Positions 22,660 to 34,674 of a stretch of 64,000 nt of DNA are shown here, in pieces. The number at the start of each line of letters is the position of its first letter. Within the stretch, counting starts at the first letter, position 1. Where the stretch lies: positions 297,693,973 to 297,757,972 of the forward strand of contig JARDYH010000002.1 in the NCBI GenBank assembly GCA_029215795.1. The letters are read 5' to 3'. The notes below the pieces were generated by a model. The model was not told the DNA's origin. It saw only the letters and a program-made list of their open reading frames with translations, and did not search any database. The translations under genes and the position numbers were made by a program. This DNA is from Anniella stebbinsi (taxonomy: Eukaryota; Chordata; Lepidosauria; Squamata; Anniellidae).

Positions 22660-23187
22660 GTAAGGAGTGTGAATGGGGGGGAGGGGGAGGTACCCACTTA
22701 CCTGCCGGGGCTACCCGTTGCCGCCCGCTGGTCCCTTCTACTGAAAAACAGGCTTCGCGGCTTGCCTCTCAGTAGAGCGCCAGATGATGACGTCACCTGG
22801 CGCTCTACTGAGAGGCAGGCCGCGAAGCCTGTTTCTCAGTAGAAAGGACCAGCGGGCAGCAGCGGGCGGAAGCGGACGGCCCTGGCAGGTAAGGAGCGCG
22901 AGTGAGGGGGAGGGACAGGGAGGGAGGGGGAGTTAGGTCCCCACTCACCCGCCCCCATGTTTTCCACATAGGCTTGCATTGGGGGAAAGCTTTCTTTTCC
23001 CCAATGCAAGCCTATGGCGAAAACACCTAAAATGGCATCCGATCCGAAAATTGGACATCCGATTTTCGTATTGGAATCAGATCCGATCTGATCCGCGGGA
23101 CCTCCAATTTTGTCCGATCCGATCCAGGGCAAAATCTGAGGTCCGATTCCGATTCCGATACGATTTTTCCTCCCGTGCACACCCCTA
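22660..23187. mobile_element. Palindromic hAT-like element (family D, copy 1), left end degraded
   Basis: The right end reads '...cccgtgcacacccccta'-like text ending at 23187; in reverse complement it is 'taggggtgtgcacggg', the same end as the complete copies at 34675-35360 and 62435-63611. Inside are arrays of 'tccgat/atcgga' motifs (23038-23160), a hairpin at about 22967-23014 built on 'ttgcattgggg', and a long GC-rich palindrome at 22736-22848. No clear left end or 8-bp duplication was found, so the left side is degraded or truncated. No transposase. Confidence 0.65.
22736..22848. repeat. Long GC-rich palindrome
   Basis: Inverted arms of about 50 bp meet at 'atgatgacgtcac' near 22785-22797. 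Each arm contains 'tctcagtagagcgccag' or its complement and 'aggcttcgcgg' or its complement. It lies in the middle of the hAT-like element and is nearly perfect, so it can form a cruciform or hairpin. Confidence 0.8.
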
Positions 23188-25798
23188 TTATAAACCCATT
23201 TTCTTCAGGGTCAGAATGTACAGCAAGCTCAAAGAAAAAAAGAAAGAAAGAAGATGTGGATGGCAGTCATCTCTTGAAAATAGGCCATCATCTTGTAGCT
23301 ATGAAGGGCCTTTCTACTGAGTTCCCTCAATAGTAGTCTCTCTGCAAACAGCAGAGGAATTCCTCCAAACGCTAAGTTTCCTGAGGAAGACCATTATGTT
23401 TCCTTGTAGAAGACCTTTTCATAATGGGATCTTCATTTTGACCAAATAGCACAGCTAATACTTTGAACTGTGTACTGCAGAAGCTATGTCTGGCTAGTTG
23501 ATTTGTTTCTCAAAAGTCACCAACACCACTCTAGTTAGTTACCATTGTATTATGCAAACCATCTGGATCTTAAAGTTAGTTTCCATCCTGATAAAGCATT
23601 GCATTTCTGACTTTCTTTGATATGGGATGGCCTGCAGTGAACAGCACTGGCAGTTAATGGTAAAAATCCAGTGATGGCCTATTTCCTCATCTATGTATTG
23701 CTCTCATCGTAATCAGCTTGCTAAGGGAAGGGGCTAGGCTCATTGAAAGGCCCTCCCTCAGGCCACTTCTTCCACAACCTGAACAATTGTCCATTATGAA
23801 GATGCGTGATGTGCATCCTGTTTCAAGCCACAGTGTGGACACAAGTTCACTATTGATGAGGCAGCTCTCTGCACTGATTCTATGAAGCAGAGGAAACTCT
23901 AGCTCATGCTATGCACCTTTCAATTCAAACCAAACAACTGCACAGTAGGCACAATGACCCAAACCAGCAAGTAAGACTGCTCATGATGGCGTTACTAACA
24001 CCTTGTCAATGTGTCTATTCTGGGGAAGGACAGGATATTCCTGCATTCACTTAGAAGACTCTAGTTTAATATGTGGAGTAGCTGGAGTCTGACATTGCCA
24101 GCTTGAAGAGTTATTCGGGAGGAAGAGTACTCATGCCTAAGGAGCAGAGGGATGGTGCTCCTGTGGAAGTGTTTTACACTCATGCTCTGAGACCTTCTCT
24201 TTCCAGCATTATAGCTATAGTGCATCTGAGTGGGACTGATACACTTAGAAGGGCCTCCATCCACATCCCGATATCTTGACCATTTTGTATGGTTTGGATC
24301 CAACAGAAGGGAGACTGCTAGTGGAATGGATCCCCCCATGACGCTCCTGCTCATCTTCAAATTTGTCCTAGAGGGTTGGGGGACCAGTCATAGCAGTTTG
24401 GGGCACACAGGGGTGCGAGGAGAGGACAGGAAAGTCCCATTCCATGAGGGACATCTATTCACGCAATGATGGATTAGCCCAATGCCTATGTCTAGCACCA
24501 TTCTAAGAAGGTGAAATTATGACCATTCTTCTCAATTGCACAAGGAAAAAGCAAACAGAACAAAGCAAAACAAAAACAAAAACCTTTCCTCTTGATAGAT
24601 GCATTACTTTTGCACTGTCTGAACCAATGCCCATGCACATTCCTGTGCTGTGAGTCAAGGCAAATCCACAGCTAAATTAGCCTGTTAATCTAGAGTTTGA
24701 CACATAGTGAAGCACTAATGTATCTAATTCCCAAGATACCCAGAAGCACAGCAGCAAGCAGAACAATTATTGGGCAATGAATGCGGAGACCATTCCACAG
24801 TTTTCACTGTAATGGACTAACTGGCTAGGCTTAGACCCTTCAAGGACATCATGAGGCACTTTAATTGTTTGATCTGAGTAGAGCAATGAAAGGACTTATT
24901 TCTGGTTTCTCCCTACATCGTAATGCTTTCACTGCTCAATTCAGCTTCACCTTACCTCAGCCCAGCTCTGGTTTATGTAGCCCCTGTTGTCTTGCATCTC
25001 ATCTTACTTCTGGGTGAAGCCCTCTGCTTTGCCTCATCCTAGCTCCAATTCTACTGGCCTTGCCTTGCTTGGAACTGTTGCTTCTTCAGTCTCCTCCTGA
25101 CTCCTACTTCTCCATTTCTCACCCCCAAAACCACTTTCATGAGCACACTTAAAAAAACAAAAGCAACAACGCAGTTTGAACTTCCCATGTGATTTCTGGC
25201 ACAGTTTACACTTTGACCCAGGTATCCTTGTTCTTGAAATTGAGTCCAACGGTTTTGTGACCTGCTATACTGTACACAGATCCATTTACCAAAATTGTCA
25301 ACATGTCATTTCATTTGTGAACACTGGCCTTAAGATGCATGTAAAAACTACTTCAGCTCATCGCTGAACTACAGTAAACTCCTTATGGAGACATTGTGTC
25401 TCCTAGTATTGCTGTCTAAGTAAAGGCTTTGCAGGGTTTGAAATAGATTGATTTTTAAAAAGCTTGAACAGCAAAGTCTTTGAAACACCACCTCAAAAAT
25501 AGGTCAGATTCTAACTGCCTAGGTATTGGTACAAAGCCTGGATGCATTTTCTCATGCTTTCTCTTCTTCTGGGAGCTCCCATGGATCATTTTTCTTTGCA
25601 AAAAAAAAAAAGAAAAGAAAAAGAGAAAAGAATCCATTGACTGAGACTCTCCTAAAGCAAACAAACTGAGCTGTCCATTGGGGAAACATCAGCAAAGTTA
25701 GTTCAGATATTGAGCAACTGTGCTACATTGTAAAGATATTCTGGCAGAACTTTAGAGTTACTAGTTAATTCTCACTTCTTTTATGAAAATCTTGCTTG
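23188..25798. other. No recognised gene
   Basis: Unassigned DNA of mixed composition. Open frames up to about 99 codons (24061-24360 minus) show no recognisable domain. A short A-rich run lies at 25601-25625. Confidence 0.35.
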
Positions 25799-25880
25799 CA
25801 GTGCAATCCCATACATGTCTACTCAGAAGTCCCATTCAGTTCAGTGGGGCTTACGCCTGTTTAAGTAGGCAGAATATTGA
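25799..25880. repeat. Short palindromic interspersed repeat
   Basis: The text 'gtgcaatcccatacatg', 'actcagaag', 'cagttcagtggggcttac' resembles a small palindromic repeat common in reptile and bird genomes. Its consensus runs from 'gcaatcctatgca' to 'actcagaagtaagtccca' and back. A second degraded copy is at 27892-27984, and a fragment near 37585. Confidence 0.5.
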
Positions 25881-27891
25881 TTTCAGTCTCAATCAAGCTA
25901 AAACATTGGTAGTTTTACCATAGCCTTCTTTATTTTTACCTTTCTAAAGTATTGCTTGCTGATTTGCACATGTTTTGATCCCATTTAGAATTATCACTGC
26001 CCAATATCTTCTTGATCCTTACACTTACATTAAACAATCAAGCTAAACTGAGTGCAAATTGCTAATCTTCATTTACATGTTAATAGAATTCCATGGGATG
26101 TATTGCTTAGGTTTGTAATGCCAGTTAATTAAAAAGAATACAATAACACTGTTTTTCCATACTGCATGACAAAGGAAAGAGAAAATTAGAATCCAGAGCC
26201 TGATTTCCAGGCTGTAGCATCTATAGATCAAAAAAGTATCAAGAAAATAATTATCACTAACTATACATTAACAGACCTTTGGTATAATGCAGTAAAATCA
26301 ATAGAAGGGCACTCTTAGTCAGACATTACTTTTGAATCAAATAAGGTGTAATAGCTTGGACAATTTATCATAATTCCTGAGTCTGTTTACATCAGGAGTA
26401 TACTGTATCAAAGCAGTGATATTTAGCAGAGCAAATTAATAATAACATTATTATTGGGAAAACATAAACAAATATAATTATAGTGTAAATGGGAGAATGT
26501 CATGCATCCAAATCCAGAATCCCACAAATATTTTAATACACAGGTGGAATATTTACATGTATGGGGTTGTCATGTTGATTTTGAGCAGGGAGGGAACTAA
26601 TGGATGCACACAAGGAATACATATGAGGATCTTCTGGCTTCTTGAAGTATGAGATGCAATCCTTGAGGATAAAGGGCGTTTTGTGTTTGTTAAGGACAGG
26701 GGTTCCTATCATAAGAAATCATAACACTGCAGTGACACTGGGTAGCAATTGTGCCCTAAGAACTAGTGTTGATGACATTGCGCTGGCGTTAACCAGTACT
26801 TACGTAACATAACTAACACTTGCTTGGGCAATAGCAAAATATGCTAACTTACCACAAAAATGCATAGTAAAAGAGTACACAACTCATTTAGTACAACTAC
26901 AGCTTAATTTTTTGAATGAAATTGCAGCAAACATACCCATTCTTAACAATTACAGAAAGCTATTATAAACCAGGTAAATAGCTGCTATTTCAAAAAGCAG
27001 AGTTCCATTCTCTGTCATATCTTTTCACTACTGTAAGTTTCTTTGTGTTTCTACAAGTACTGTCAGAATTCTCGCATACAAGATTGTTCTAGCTACATCA
27101 TCGTTCAACAACATCACATGCTAAAGAACAAAGCGTCTCAAGTTATGTCAAAATGACTTTTCTGAGCCAATAAATGGATACAATAGTCCATTTTGTGTTT
27201 CTGTTATTTGTATAATGAGATTGCTTATTGTACTACAACAAAGTACATTGATTCCTTTCACAACTTTCCTTTCAACTGTGATCTACCTTTTTAGTGAGGA
27301 TATTTATTTTTGGACTTTTGTTTTGTACTGCTACCTAATACCATTCTGCAGTACTTTGTAGCATCTAGAGACTGTGCTTGAAGCATTCTATATCTTTTCC
27401 TCAGTTTTTTAACAGCATTGCACCAGTATACTAAATCAAAAGAACACTAAGAATTCCACATGATGCTTTGTACAAGGTTGCACTAATCCTAGGGTGGAAT
27501 GTGTATAGACTATCTTTATGTAAATACAGATTAAGAAAAATAATTTCCCCCTCCCTAGTAACTCTATTATGTCTTTTTGTATCACTAACAAAGTCACATC
27601 ATCAGCATGAACTGAAGCATCTTAGGTGGGGGGAATCATTGATTTTAAGTATTTTTTTAAAATGTTTCTGTTGTAAGCCTTGGTTGTATCACTGTATTTT
27701 AAAAGGTACACTTCTTTCTAATAACATTTTATAATGAATATAGTAATTTAGAATATGCTTTCAGTGTACCTGTAAGATACTAAACGTTTGATTATGACTA
27801 TAATAAAATAAGTTAACCTCCTCCATTTTCCTAATGTGTTATTTGAGTTCAGTAGACCCTAATTTAGTCATATTTTTCTTAAATTAGCTTT
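25881..27891. other. No recognised gene; AT-rich unique DNA
   Basis: Long AT-rich stretch with no recognised repeat or coding region. Because it lacks recognisable transposons it is a reasonable place to look for conserved non-coding elements by alignment. Confidence 0.35.
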
Positions 27892-27984
27892 AGGCTGCAA
27901 TCCTAAACACAGTTACTTGGGGAGAAAATGTCACTGAACTCAGTGAGGATTACTTCTAAGTAAACTTGCTTAGGATAGCACGTT
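27892..27984. repeat. Short palindromic interspersed repeat, copy 2
   Basis: Degraded relative of the repeat at 25799-25880, with 'ctgcaatcctaaacacag', 'ttacttggg', 'actcagtgaggattacttct' and 'gcttaggatagca'. Confidence 0.5.
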
Positions 27985-28033
27985 ATCTGACAATGACTCT
28001 TTTTTAATGTAAAATTCAAAGTGGGGAGTTAGT

Positions 28034-28258
28034 TGGTCATCCATTTTTGAGTGACTTCCCATTGACCAATTGTATAAGTAACAATAGTTTTCACTATCAT
28101 TCAAAGTTGGGAATTGATTTATGTCCATTTTTTAAAAAAAGAATTATTGGAAGTTCATTGGGCATCCTTTTTGACTGCCTTTCCATGAATAATGCTGGTT
28201 TTTACTATGATTCAAAGTTTGGAGTTTATTTATTTCCATAAAGCTTTTTTTTAAAAAA
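28034..28258. repeat. Diverged tandem duplication, two units of about 110 bp
   Basis: Unit 1 (28034-28146) and unit 2 (28149-28264) share in order 'catcc.tttttg', 'cccatt/tccat', 'tttactat.attcaaagtt', 'ttgatttat/tttattta' and a final 'tttttaaaaaaagaatta'. Both lie in AT-rich DNA. Confidence 0.6.
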
Positions 28259-28739
28259 AGAATTACATTATATTCTATAATAATGTACTATAAAGCTTTA
28301 TTTTTAACATAAAATGTCAAATATAATGAAACAAACAGAATTAAGTGCAAATGGGAGCAAAATCAAATATGAACACAAAAAACTCTCTGTGCATATTCAT
28401 AAACACAGGTGCAGGCCAAACTACACTGATATGCCAGTAACTTACAAGTCATAAAGGGTTTAAGAGACACCTACAATTAAAAGTAACCCAGGCAAAGTCT
28501 AGTTATTGCTTAGAAAAGAAGTCTCTAGCTGTAAATTTTAACAAAATAGCATTGATATGTACCATGTAACATACCTAGATGTCAAACGCTTACCGGTAAC
28601 TGAAACTGGCAGGTGAACTGTGAGTCTAAGCACACCATATGCCACCACACTAATTCTACCCCTCCAGCCCCTAGAGAAGAAGCTTTGCGCCCCGCCTAGA
28701 TGCTGTCACATCGGCCTCAGCAAGCCTGAACATGCAGGC

Positions 28740-30440
28740 GATCTGTCAGCCTTTTGACAACAGTGAAGCTCCAACTGGCATTGCATCAGTCAGGATCTCA
28801 AACCATCCCAGGTGTATGATGCAGACTGAAACCAATATCAACAGGTTTGATATTGGCAACTGTGTCAAGGTTTGTGAACGCTGCAGCTCTTTGCTTTTCA
28901 ATGACGAATAGTCAACTCTTTGCTGCCATGGCGTAAAAGTTTCACTACCACCACTCATGGTTCCAGACTTCATCCACAACACTGTCTCTGACAGCACTGC
29001 TCTTGGCAAGCAATTCCTGAAGGACGTTCACCCTAGGTTTTGATTTTTCTACGTACCACTCAAGACAGAACAGTCCTGGTCCACTTGTGTTCAAGGTGCA
29101 AGGCTCAGTTTACCATACGATGGGCATTTTGCAGTCAGATGAGACTCCAAGCAATGGCCAGCTATACATTGTGAGTGGAGAAGGAAGCATAGAATAAAGA
29201 CACAGACACCAGAGCTTGCAAATAAACTAGGCCCTTTTATTTAACAACAATAAGGTAGATTCACCCCTCCCTGGATCTGCATGTGAAAGTGCGGGAATTA
29301 ATGTCCTTACCTCAGGCCACTTGCCTGGCATTATGGGCAAGCCACTATCCAAAGCCAGGAGTCGGGTAAACCCGGCCCCTCTCTTATGTGACATTTTTGT
29401 AAGTATGGGGAGACTGTCCCACGTCACCCCCTTCCAGTGCTGCACAGCTCTGAATAAGTGAGGCAGGAAGGTCCCCAAAGGCAAACCATATCCTGACACA
29501 GAGCTGCACAGCCCCCAAGGAGCAGGACCTCCAGTCATGCCAATCACCAGAAGGTGCTCACCGTCCCTATTCTAATATAGCAAATTCCCGCACATCTCGA
29601 AAACAAATCAACCTATTTATCCCCCTCCACATTATAACTTCCAGCATGGAGTAGGCAAAAACCTATCCACCATCACGTGGGGGGGGGGGAATTTCTACTC
29701 AGCCCCCCTCTAAAGGGAGCAACTGGTTAATCCCATACTAGATAAAGGGAGGGAGGGAGCCAAAAAGCAAAAGAGGCTGATACTTGGCAGGGCCAGCCTT
29801 TATAGGCTCTGCACTGCCTTTGCCTCCCGTGGCACACATGTGGCAAGACACAAGGTGCCCTATTCTGCTCCTCCCCACCCGCAATGGCCATTTTCCCACC
29901 AAAGCTGTCTCGGCTTGGCGGGTACCAGATTTCTTGACACCAATAAGGCCACTATGGCTCATTTTGAGTGAGCAGAAAATGGCAGACTGGACTACACTTC
30001 GCTGGAAGCACTTACAAACCTGCTATTTAATGTTAACCCATATGCTAATGAGTACTGGCATGTCAATGAGATCTTTGAGCATGAAAATGCTATCACACTT
30101 GCGGCTGGATGTGCACCATTGGGCGTATCACTGTGCTTCCACTATGACTACAGAATGCTGAAAACTATGGTTTATTCTGGATATTCCCCATATATCTGAA
30201 AATGCTGCCATGTTTGTTACCTTGGAGGGCTTTCCTCCAGCTGATCATTGTCTGATAGTATACCCTAAAGGTGGACAGTACACTCATTGGCCAACCTCAA
30301 GATTCAAGTCATTGATGGACCAGAATAAGGACGTTACAGTGGCTGCCCTGGAGTTTACAGCAAGAACACTGTATTTAAAGAAGTTTTGTAAAGATAGAAG
30401 ATGTAACACTTTAAATGTTTCAATGAACAAAAAGTTTAGT
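28740..30440 (+). pseudogene. Decayed Helitron Rep/helicase-like coding remnant, split by a solo LTR
   Basis: Helitrons are rolling-circle DNA transposons whose RepHel protein begins with a zinc-finger and a Helitron-like N-terminal domain. Conceptual plus-strand frames here show, in order, 'VCERCSSLLFNDE', 'CCHGVKVSLPPL', then a 'GPLVFKVQGSVYHTMGIL' block with 'QLYIVS' (about 29070-29175), and after the LTR 'LLFNVNPYANEYWHVNEI' and 'IVYPKGG'. These correspond to the C-x2-C/CC-x-G-K-x-x-LPPL region, the 'GPYcFkvHGqiYHriGsL...aQLYIyD' block, the 'mL...NPYv..fr.a.eI' block and the 'I.v.pRGG' block of Helitron proteins. Frameshifts and stops are frequent, so it is dead. No helicase domain or Helitron termini were found. 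Confidence 0.6.
29172..29961 (-). mobile_element. Solo LTR (LTR family 1, copy 3) inside the Helitron remnant
   Basis: Minus-strand LTR beginning TGAGCC and ending CACTCA, about 790 bp. It has a TATA-like 'cctataaagg' on the minus strand near 29805, a 'ctccctccctccc' pyrimidine block, a polyadenylation signal (plus strand 'tttattt' near 29239) and the terminal 'tctttattct' segment. It interrupts the Helitron coding remnant: 'ctatacattgtgagtg' before it and 'ttgagtgagcag' after it can be read as one frame. Flanking target bases are similar (GAGTG on both sides) but the exact duplication is uncertain. Confidence 0.7.
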
Positions 30441-31248
30441 TAAGTTAAACTTTTCATTAGATTTGATTTGTCTCCAAATTGTATGAATTTATATTAAGGA
30501 TCATTGTCTATGGTACAGGAATACAACTATTCAGGAGTATTACCTAGATTCTGTAATGAGTTCTGTGTTCATTTCTATGGGCTCTTGTAGAACTATGATA
30601 TCGCATTCATGCACATTTTCCTTCCATGCCTGGAGATATAAATAGAACACTTCCTTAGTGTGTCCTCAACATATAGTAGCTATTCTGTTGATAAATAGGA
30701 ACGATCAAAATGTGGGGTCATTTACTACATTGTCTATTGTCAGTGCACTGGATGTACAGTATTTTATGCCCCCTCCTTCTTTGATTTGAGTCTAATTAAA
30801 TGTTCAGATTTTAAACAAAGCACAAAAGGATGGAGATTAAAACGCCATAAACCACTTTAGTCTTTTCTTGTAGGAGAATAAAGTATGAAGGGGAATATGT
30901 GTAAGTTTTATATATTTTAATACCTATTTAGGTTCAACTGACAATCCCCAAAGCATGAATGGGTGAAGGTTGTTTAAATATCTTCCATTTAGAACAAATG
31001 AAAGCAATTATGCCCTTTACATGAAGATTTGTCTGAGAAATCATATATCCTGGAAAATGTAAACAGAAATAAGAAATACGCAATTATTGCAATCAAATAA
31101 ACAAAAAAAATTATCCTAAGGTTACACTAAAGGGGCTAAAATTTTATCAAGAGCCAAGCTATGAATACAGCAGAATTTCAGGACAGAAAATGCTTCCTAT
31201 ATGCAATCTTTTCTGTTTTGTGGGTTACATACTGCCCTGAGGCAAGGA

Positions 31249-31291
<43 letters not shown>

Positions 31292-32184
31292 TTGGAGGCC
31301 TGATTTTTCTTCTAGTTATATTTGTTAAATTAAGGTGTTGTCATAAAGATGTTGTGAGTACAAAAATGGAATGCGCTTTCTGTTTTGGTTGCATAAACCA
31401 CAGTTCCTGCAGCTCAAGAGAACAATTTCTTTTATTTAAACAGACAACTATTTACTTTTCTTCTTCCATAGAGTGCAGCTGGGCCAATTTGGTTAACATG
31501 ACAAAGTCACATTTGGTCTATAGGTAGTAATCCATATAGAGCATGAATGTATTTTACTATCGAATTGATATGGAATGGAGAAATGTGCCAGAGGGACGAC
31601 AGAGGTTAATAAAGTCTTTGTGGGACTAGCTAATGGCAAGCTGTTAGAACAAAGTTTAGAAAAGGTGAGGCTGATGTCTTAAATCTCAGCTTTAAGGGGG
31701 TACTAGTGATTTAAAGATTCTTAATGACAGAACTTGTATAATTTTCATAGCTTTTTTTTTTTTTTTTTTTTTTTTAGCACTCTGCCCCAATGGTAATGAA
31801 TTCTCAGATACTACCTATTGTTTGGAAAGATTGCCAGTGCATCCTAAGTAGGCAGAAAATTGGTATTGTTCTGTGGCAAAGCCTAAACCTATGCCATCCT
31901 GTGGACCATTTATCTCACTACTCTACATCCATTTTTAAAAGCTATGAACTCTTTAAAAAAAACGAGTTGCCTTAAGGGATCTATTGCAGTTTTGTGACGT
32001 TTCTTCTTTCTTTATTCCCCTTTCAAGAATGTGATTAACATGGATTTACATGTGATTTTATTGCACTTATACACCTTGGGCTTTGTGAATGCAAGATAAA
32101 GAAATCCAGCACATTGAGGAATTTGAAGAATCCAGATTAATAAGGTAAATTGTGTTAACCAACGTGGCTCACATTGCTGAAGAC
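30441..32184. other. No recognised gene; AT-rich DNA with simple repeats
   Basis: Holds an (AAT)n array at 31250-31291 and a poly(T) run at 31752-31775. No coding region was recognised. Confidence 0.4.
31250..31291. repeat. (AAT)n microsatellite
   Basis: About 14 uninterrupted AAT/ATA units. Confidence 0.95.
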
Positions 32185-32348
32185 TAGGGATGTAGGAGAA
32201 ATCTGCAACAGAACCAAATGAGTTCATATTCGTCTGAATCAGACCCATGGATCTGGCAGTGGGCTGGCTTTTACCCTGTCAGGTGGAGTCCGCGGACTTG
32301 TGGACCATTTTCCTAACCTTTGGAAATTTTGTGCAAATTTTGACATAG

Positions 32349-32390
<42 letters not shown>

Positions 32391-32520
32391 CCTGGCCAAA
32401 AATGCACATTTCCCCCATAGACTGAATCATGAAAACAGACATTTGGGGAGGGGATTTGTGCATTTTGGGAAAATTGAAAATGGGCGGATTTGCTGATTTT
32501 GCACAATCCATACACCCCTA
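32185..32520. mobile_element. hAT-like element (family D, copy 2), 336 bp
   Basis: The left end is 'tagggatgtagg' and the right end in reverse complement 'taggggtgtatgg'. The flanking 8-mers are ctgaagac (32177-32184) and ctgatgac (32521-32528), matching at 7 of 8 positions, as expected for a hAT target duplication. A (CA)n microsatellite has grown inside. The two halves carry complementary 'aaaatttgc/gcaaattt' and 'gtgcattttgg' type motifs. No transposase. Confidence 0.75.
32353..32388. repeat. (CA)n microsatellite
   Basis: About 17 CA units inside the 336-bp hAT-like element. Confidence 0.95.
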
Positions 32521-32649
32521 CTGATGACCTCCTCATGGCAGCTCCTACTCCAGCTGTCAGCACCACCAGCCATTCAAGCAGGCTGAGCTGAGGAAGATGA
32601 GAGGGAGAGTAGGGCCATTCCACCAGCCCTGCTAAAATAATTAATTTCC

Positions 32650-32830
32650 TGCCCTTTCCCTCCCCATTCCTTTTCCCTTGTGTATCGTGCCTGTTTAGAT
32701 TGTAAGCCTGCAGGAAGGAACTGCCTTGTTTAATTGATTATATGTAAGTTGTTCTGGGAGCATATTTGGCTGAGGAAAGTAAAAAAAAAAAACTTCCAAT
32801 AAAAAAGTAAAAAAAAATTGGTGCCAAAAC
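32650..32830 (+). mobile_element. 3'-terminal LINE/SINE-like fragment
   Basis: Contains 'tttagattgtaagcctgcag' and 'tatatgtaagttgttctggg' followed by A-rich runs (32781-32817). This order (gattgtaagcct, a 'tgtaagc.g.tctggg' block, then a tail) is the common 3' end of reptile retroposons. Too short to place in a family. Confidence 0.45.
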
Positions 32831-33904
32831 TCAGAGGACACCACAGAGAGAAAAAATAGAGAACTGGAACCTAATTTTAGGTAATGCTGAGGGATGATGA
32901 TAGCTCCCAAATCAGCAGAAGAGGCTTTTGTAAAAGGGCATTTCATTTATTTATTTATTTATTTCATTAAGGAAAACAAAAAGTCAGAAACTTTAGATCA
33001 TTGGGTTGAGGGAGTGAACTTGAAAGTCCATTCTGTCATCAGTTGCTGGTAAGATGGCACAATGGAAATGCCTTACTGTCACTCTTTCGGTTGTCTTCTT
33101 ATCTATGATAAGTCTGATCTTTATCAAAGTGAATGCTAACTCCTACTGCTCATTAAAGCTGTCAATTTTTTTCTCAGCTTCATCTGGCTCATAATTGAAA
33201 TTCTTATTTTAAGAGTGTCATTTTAATGTTATTGCTAGCTATGGAACGTCTTGTGAAGATTGCAACATTAGAGTTAATTTGGTTCCACATCTCTGTTAAT
33301 GGATACTGTCTGAAATATAATAAACTGTGGGCACCCAGACCTTTGCTGAAATAAGTCAAGGTTACTTTCCCAATTACTGCAGTTTGTTAGACAGCAGCGG
33401 ACAATTGGGTAGCATTGCTCATGTCTTCCAGATTTCAAATTGCTTATAAGATCTTTGTTCTGTTAGCAAAAGTGAGTTTCCTAACACAACATGACATGGT
33501 TTCTCTGTATGACTATTAATTAACAATGCTTAAGTTCTTCACTGTCGTTTCCTACTGAGAAAAGTTCCATTAACCCTGAAATAAGGACAAAGCACTTCTA
33601 AGAATTCATTGAATGAATATATTTCAAAAATGTATATTTTAGATATGATTTCATCAATATTAAGCTAGTTTGTATGTAAGGCCTAGTTATTTCAATGCAA
33701 TTTCATTCTCAGTTTGCTATATGTAGCCTCCAAGGAGGATTATGACAGTAGATGCCCCAATATAAAAGCCATGTACAGCCGCAATGGCACAGAAAATGAT
33801 TTACACAGTCACACCTCTAGCAACACTTTGCAGATCACATCTCTCCTGTTGTGGGAAATGACATGGTAGTCTCGGTCAAATGGCTGCTGCCGACCCCCCA
33901 CCCC
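32831..33904. other. No recognised gene
   Basis: AT-rich DNA with a short (TTTA)n run near 32946. Nothing further was recognised. Confidence 0.4.
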
Positions 33905-34338
33905 AACTGTTGGGGCCCAGGATGCACTCTGGGGAACATCAGACAAGCATTTTTTAGCATGGTCATTATTGGGCACTCATGGATTTTCGTGAGTCCAATT
34001 CACGACGCCGTCCACTTCCTATGTGTCTCCCACTCTTTTTGGCCTTCTTCCCATGACAAAAAAAAATTGTCCAATTTATTTTTAGAAACAGAACTTGCCA
34101 CGATTTCCTGCTGTATGCAGGAGAAGCAGTGAATAAAAACTCCCACTGAATGGGCCACATGTTCACTGTTTTCTTCCTCTTTCTTCTCCTGAGAAAAGAA
34201 GAAGTATTGTGCGACAGAAGCAGGGGAGGAGAAGTGATGGTAGGGAACTGCGATTTCCCCCTGTCTGATGAAGCCCTCCATATACAGTTTACAAACTGTT
34301 TTCAAAGTGTTATATCTTGCTTGGTGTAGATCTGGCCC
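33905..34338. mobile_element. Family B TIR element, copy 4, split by another insertion
   Basis: The pieces 33905-33930 ('aactgttggggcccaggatg') and 34275-34338 ('ttcaaagtgttatatcttgc', 'ggtgtagatctggcc') are adjacent in the family B consensus seen at 9592-9940. The 340-bp gap is a later insertion. The low-coordinate end is incomplete. Confidence 0.65.
33931..34274. mobile_element. MITE nested in family B copy 4
   Basis: The insert begins with 'aacatcagacaagc' and ends, in reverse complement, with 'ttcatcagacaggg', giving a short terminal inverted repeat around CATCAGACA. The inside has GAAGAA-rich blocks in inverted arrangement. Overlapping open frames of 66-101 codons on both strands reflect this inverted arrangement, not a gene. 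Confidence 0.5.
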
Positions 34339-34666
34339 CAGACAGGTTTGCCTTTATGTTGCTCCAACAAGCAGCAGATTTGGCTGCCTTTAAGCTAGTT
34401 AGCCCTGTCTCCCTATTGGCTGAGGGCCGGTGTATTTCAGCTCCTCAGAAGATGGGAACCTCATGACACCCTTCTGTACCCGAGTCTCTCCCTGATCCGT
34501 TACCTCAAGAACCTTGTTCTCTGAGAACAAGGGGTTGGGATTTTGGACCATGACACCTGTTCCATTGGTGCACCTTCTAGGTCAGCTCACAATAAATTTC
34601 AATAGTGCACCAACACTTCCTTCATCTTGCAAACCTATTCACAAGTGCAAGTGCTTATAAGATTGG
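34339..34666. other. No recognised feature
   Basis: Non-coding spacer before the hAT-like element at 34675. Nothing was recognised. Confidence 0.4.
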
Positions 34667-34674
34667 GTTGTGAG

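Noticed and set aside
33966..34305. Overlapping 66- and 101-codon minus-strand frames
   Set aside because: They coincide with an inverted-repeat MITE rich in GAAGAA and TTCTTC. No protein-like features.
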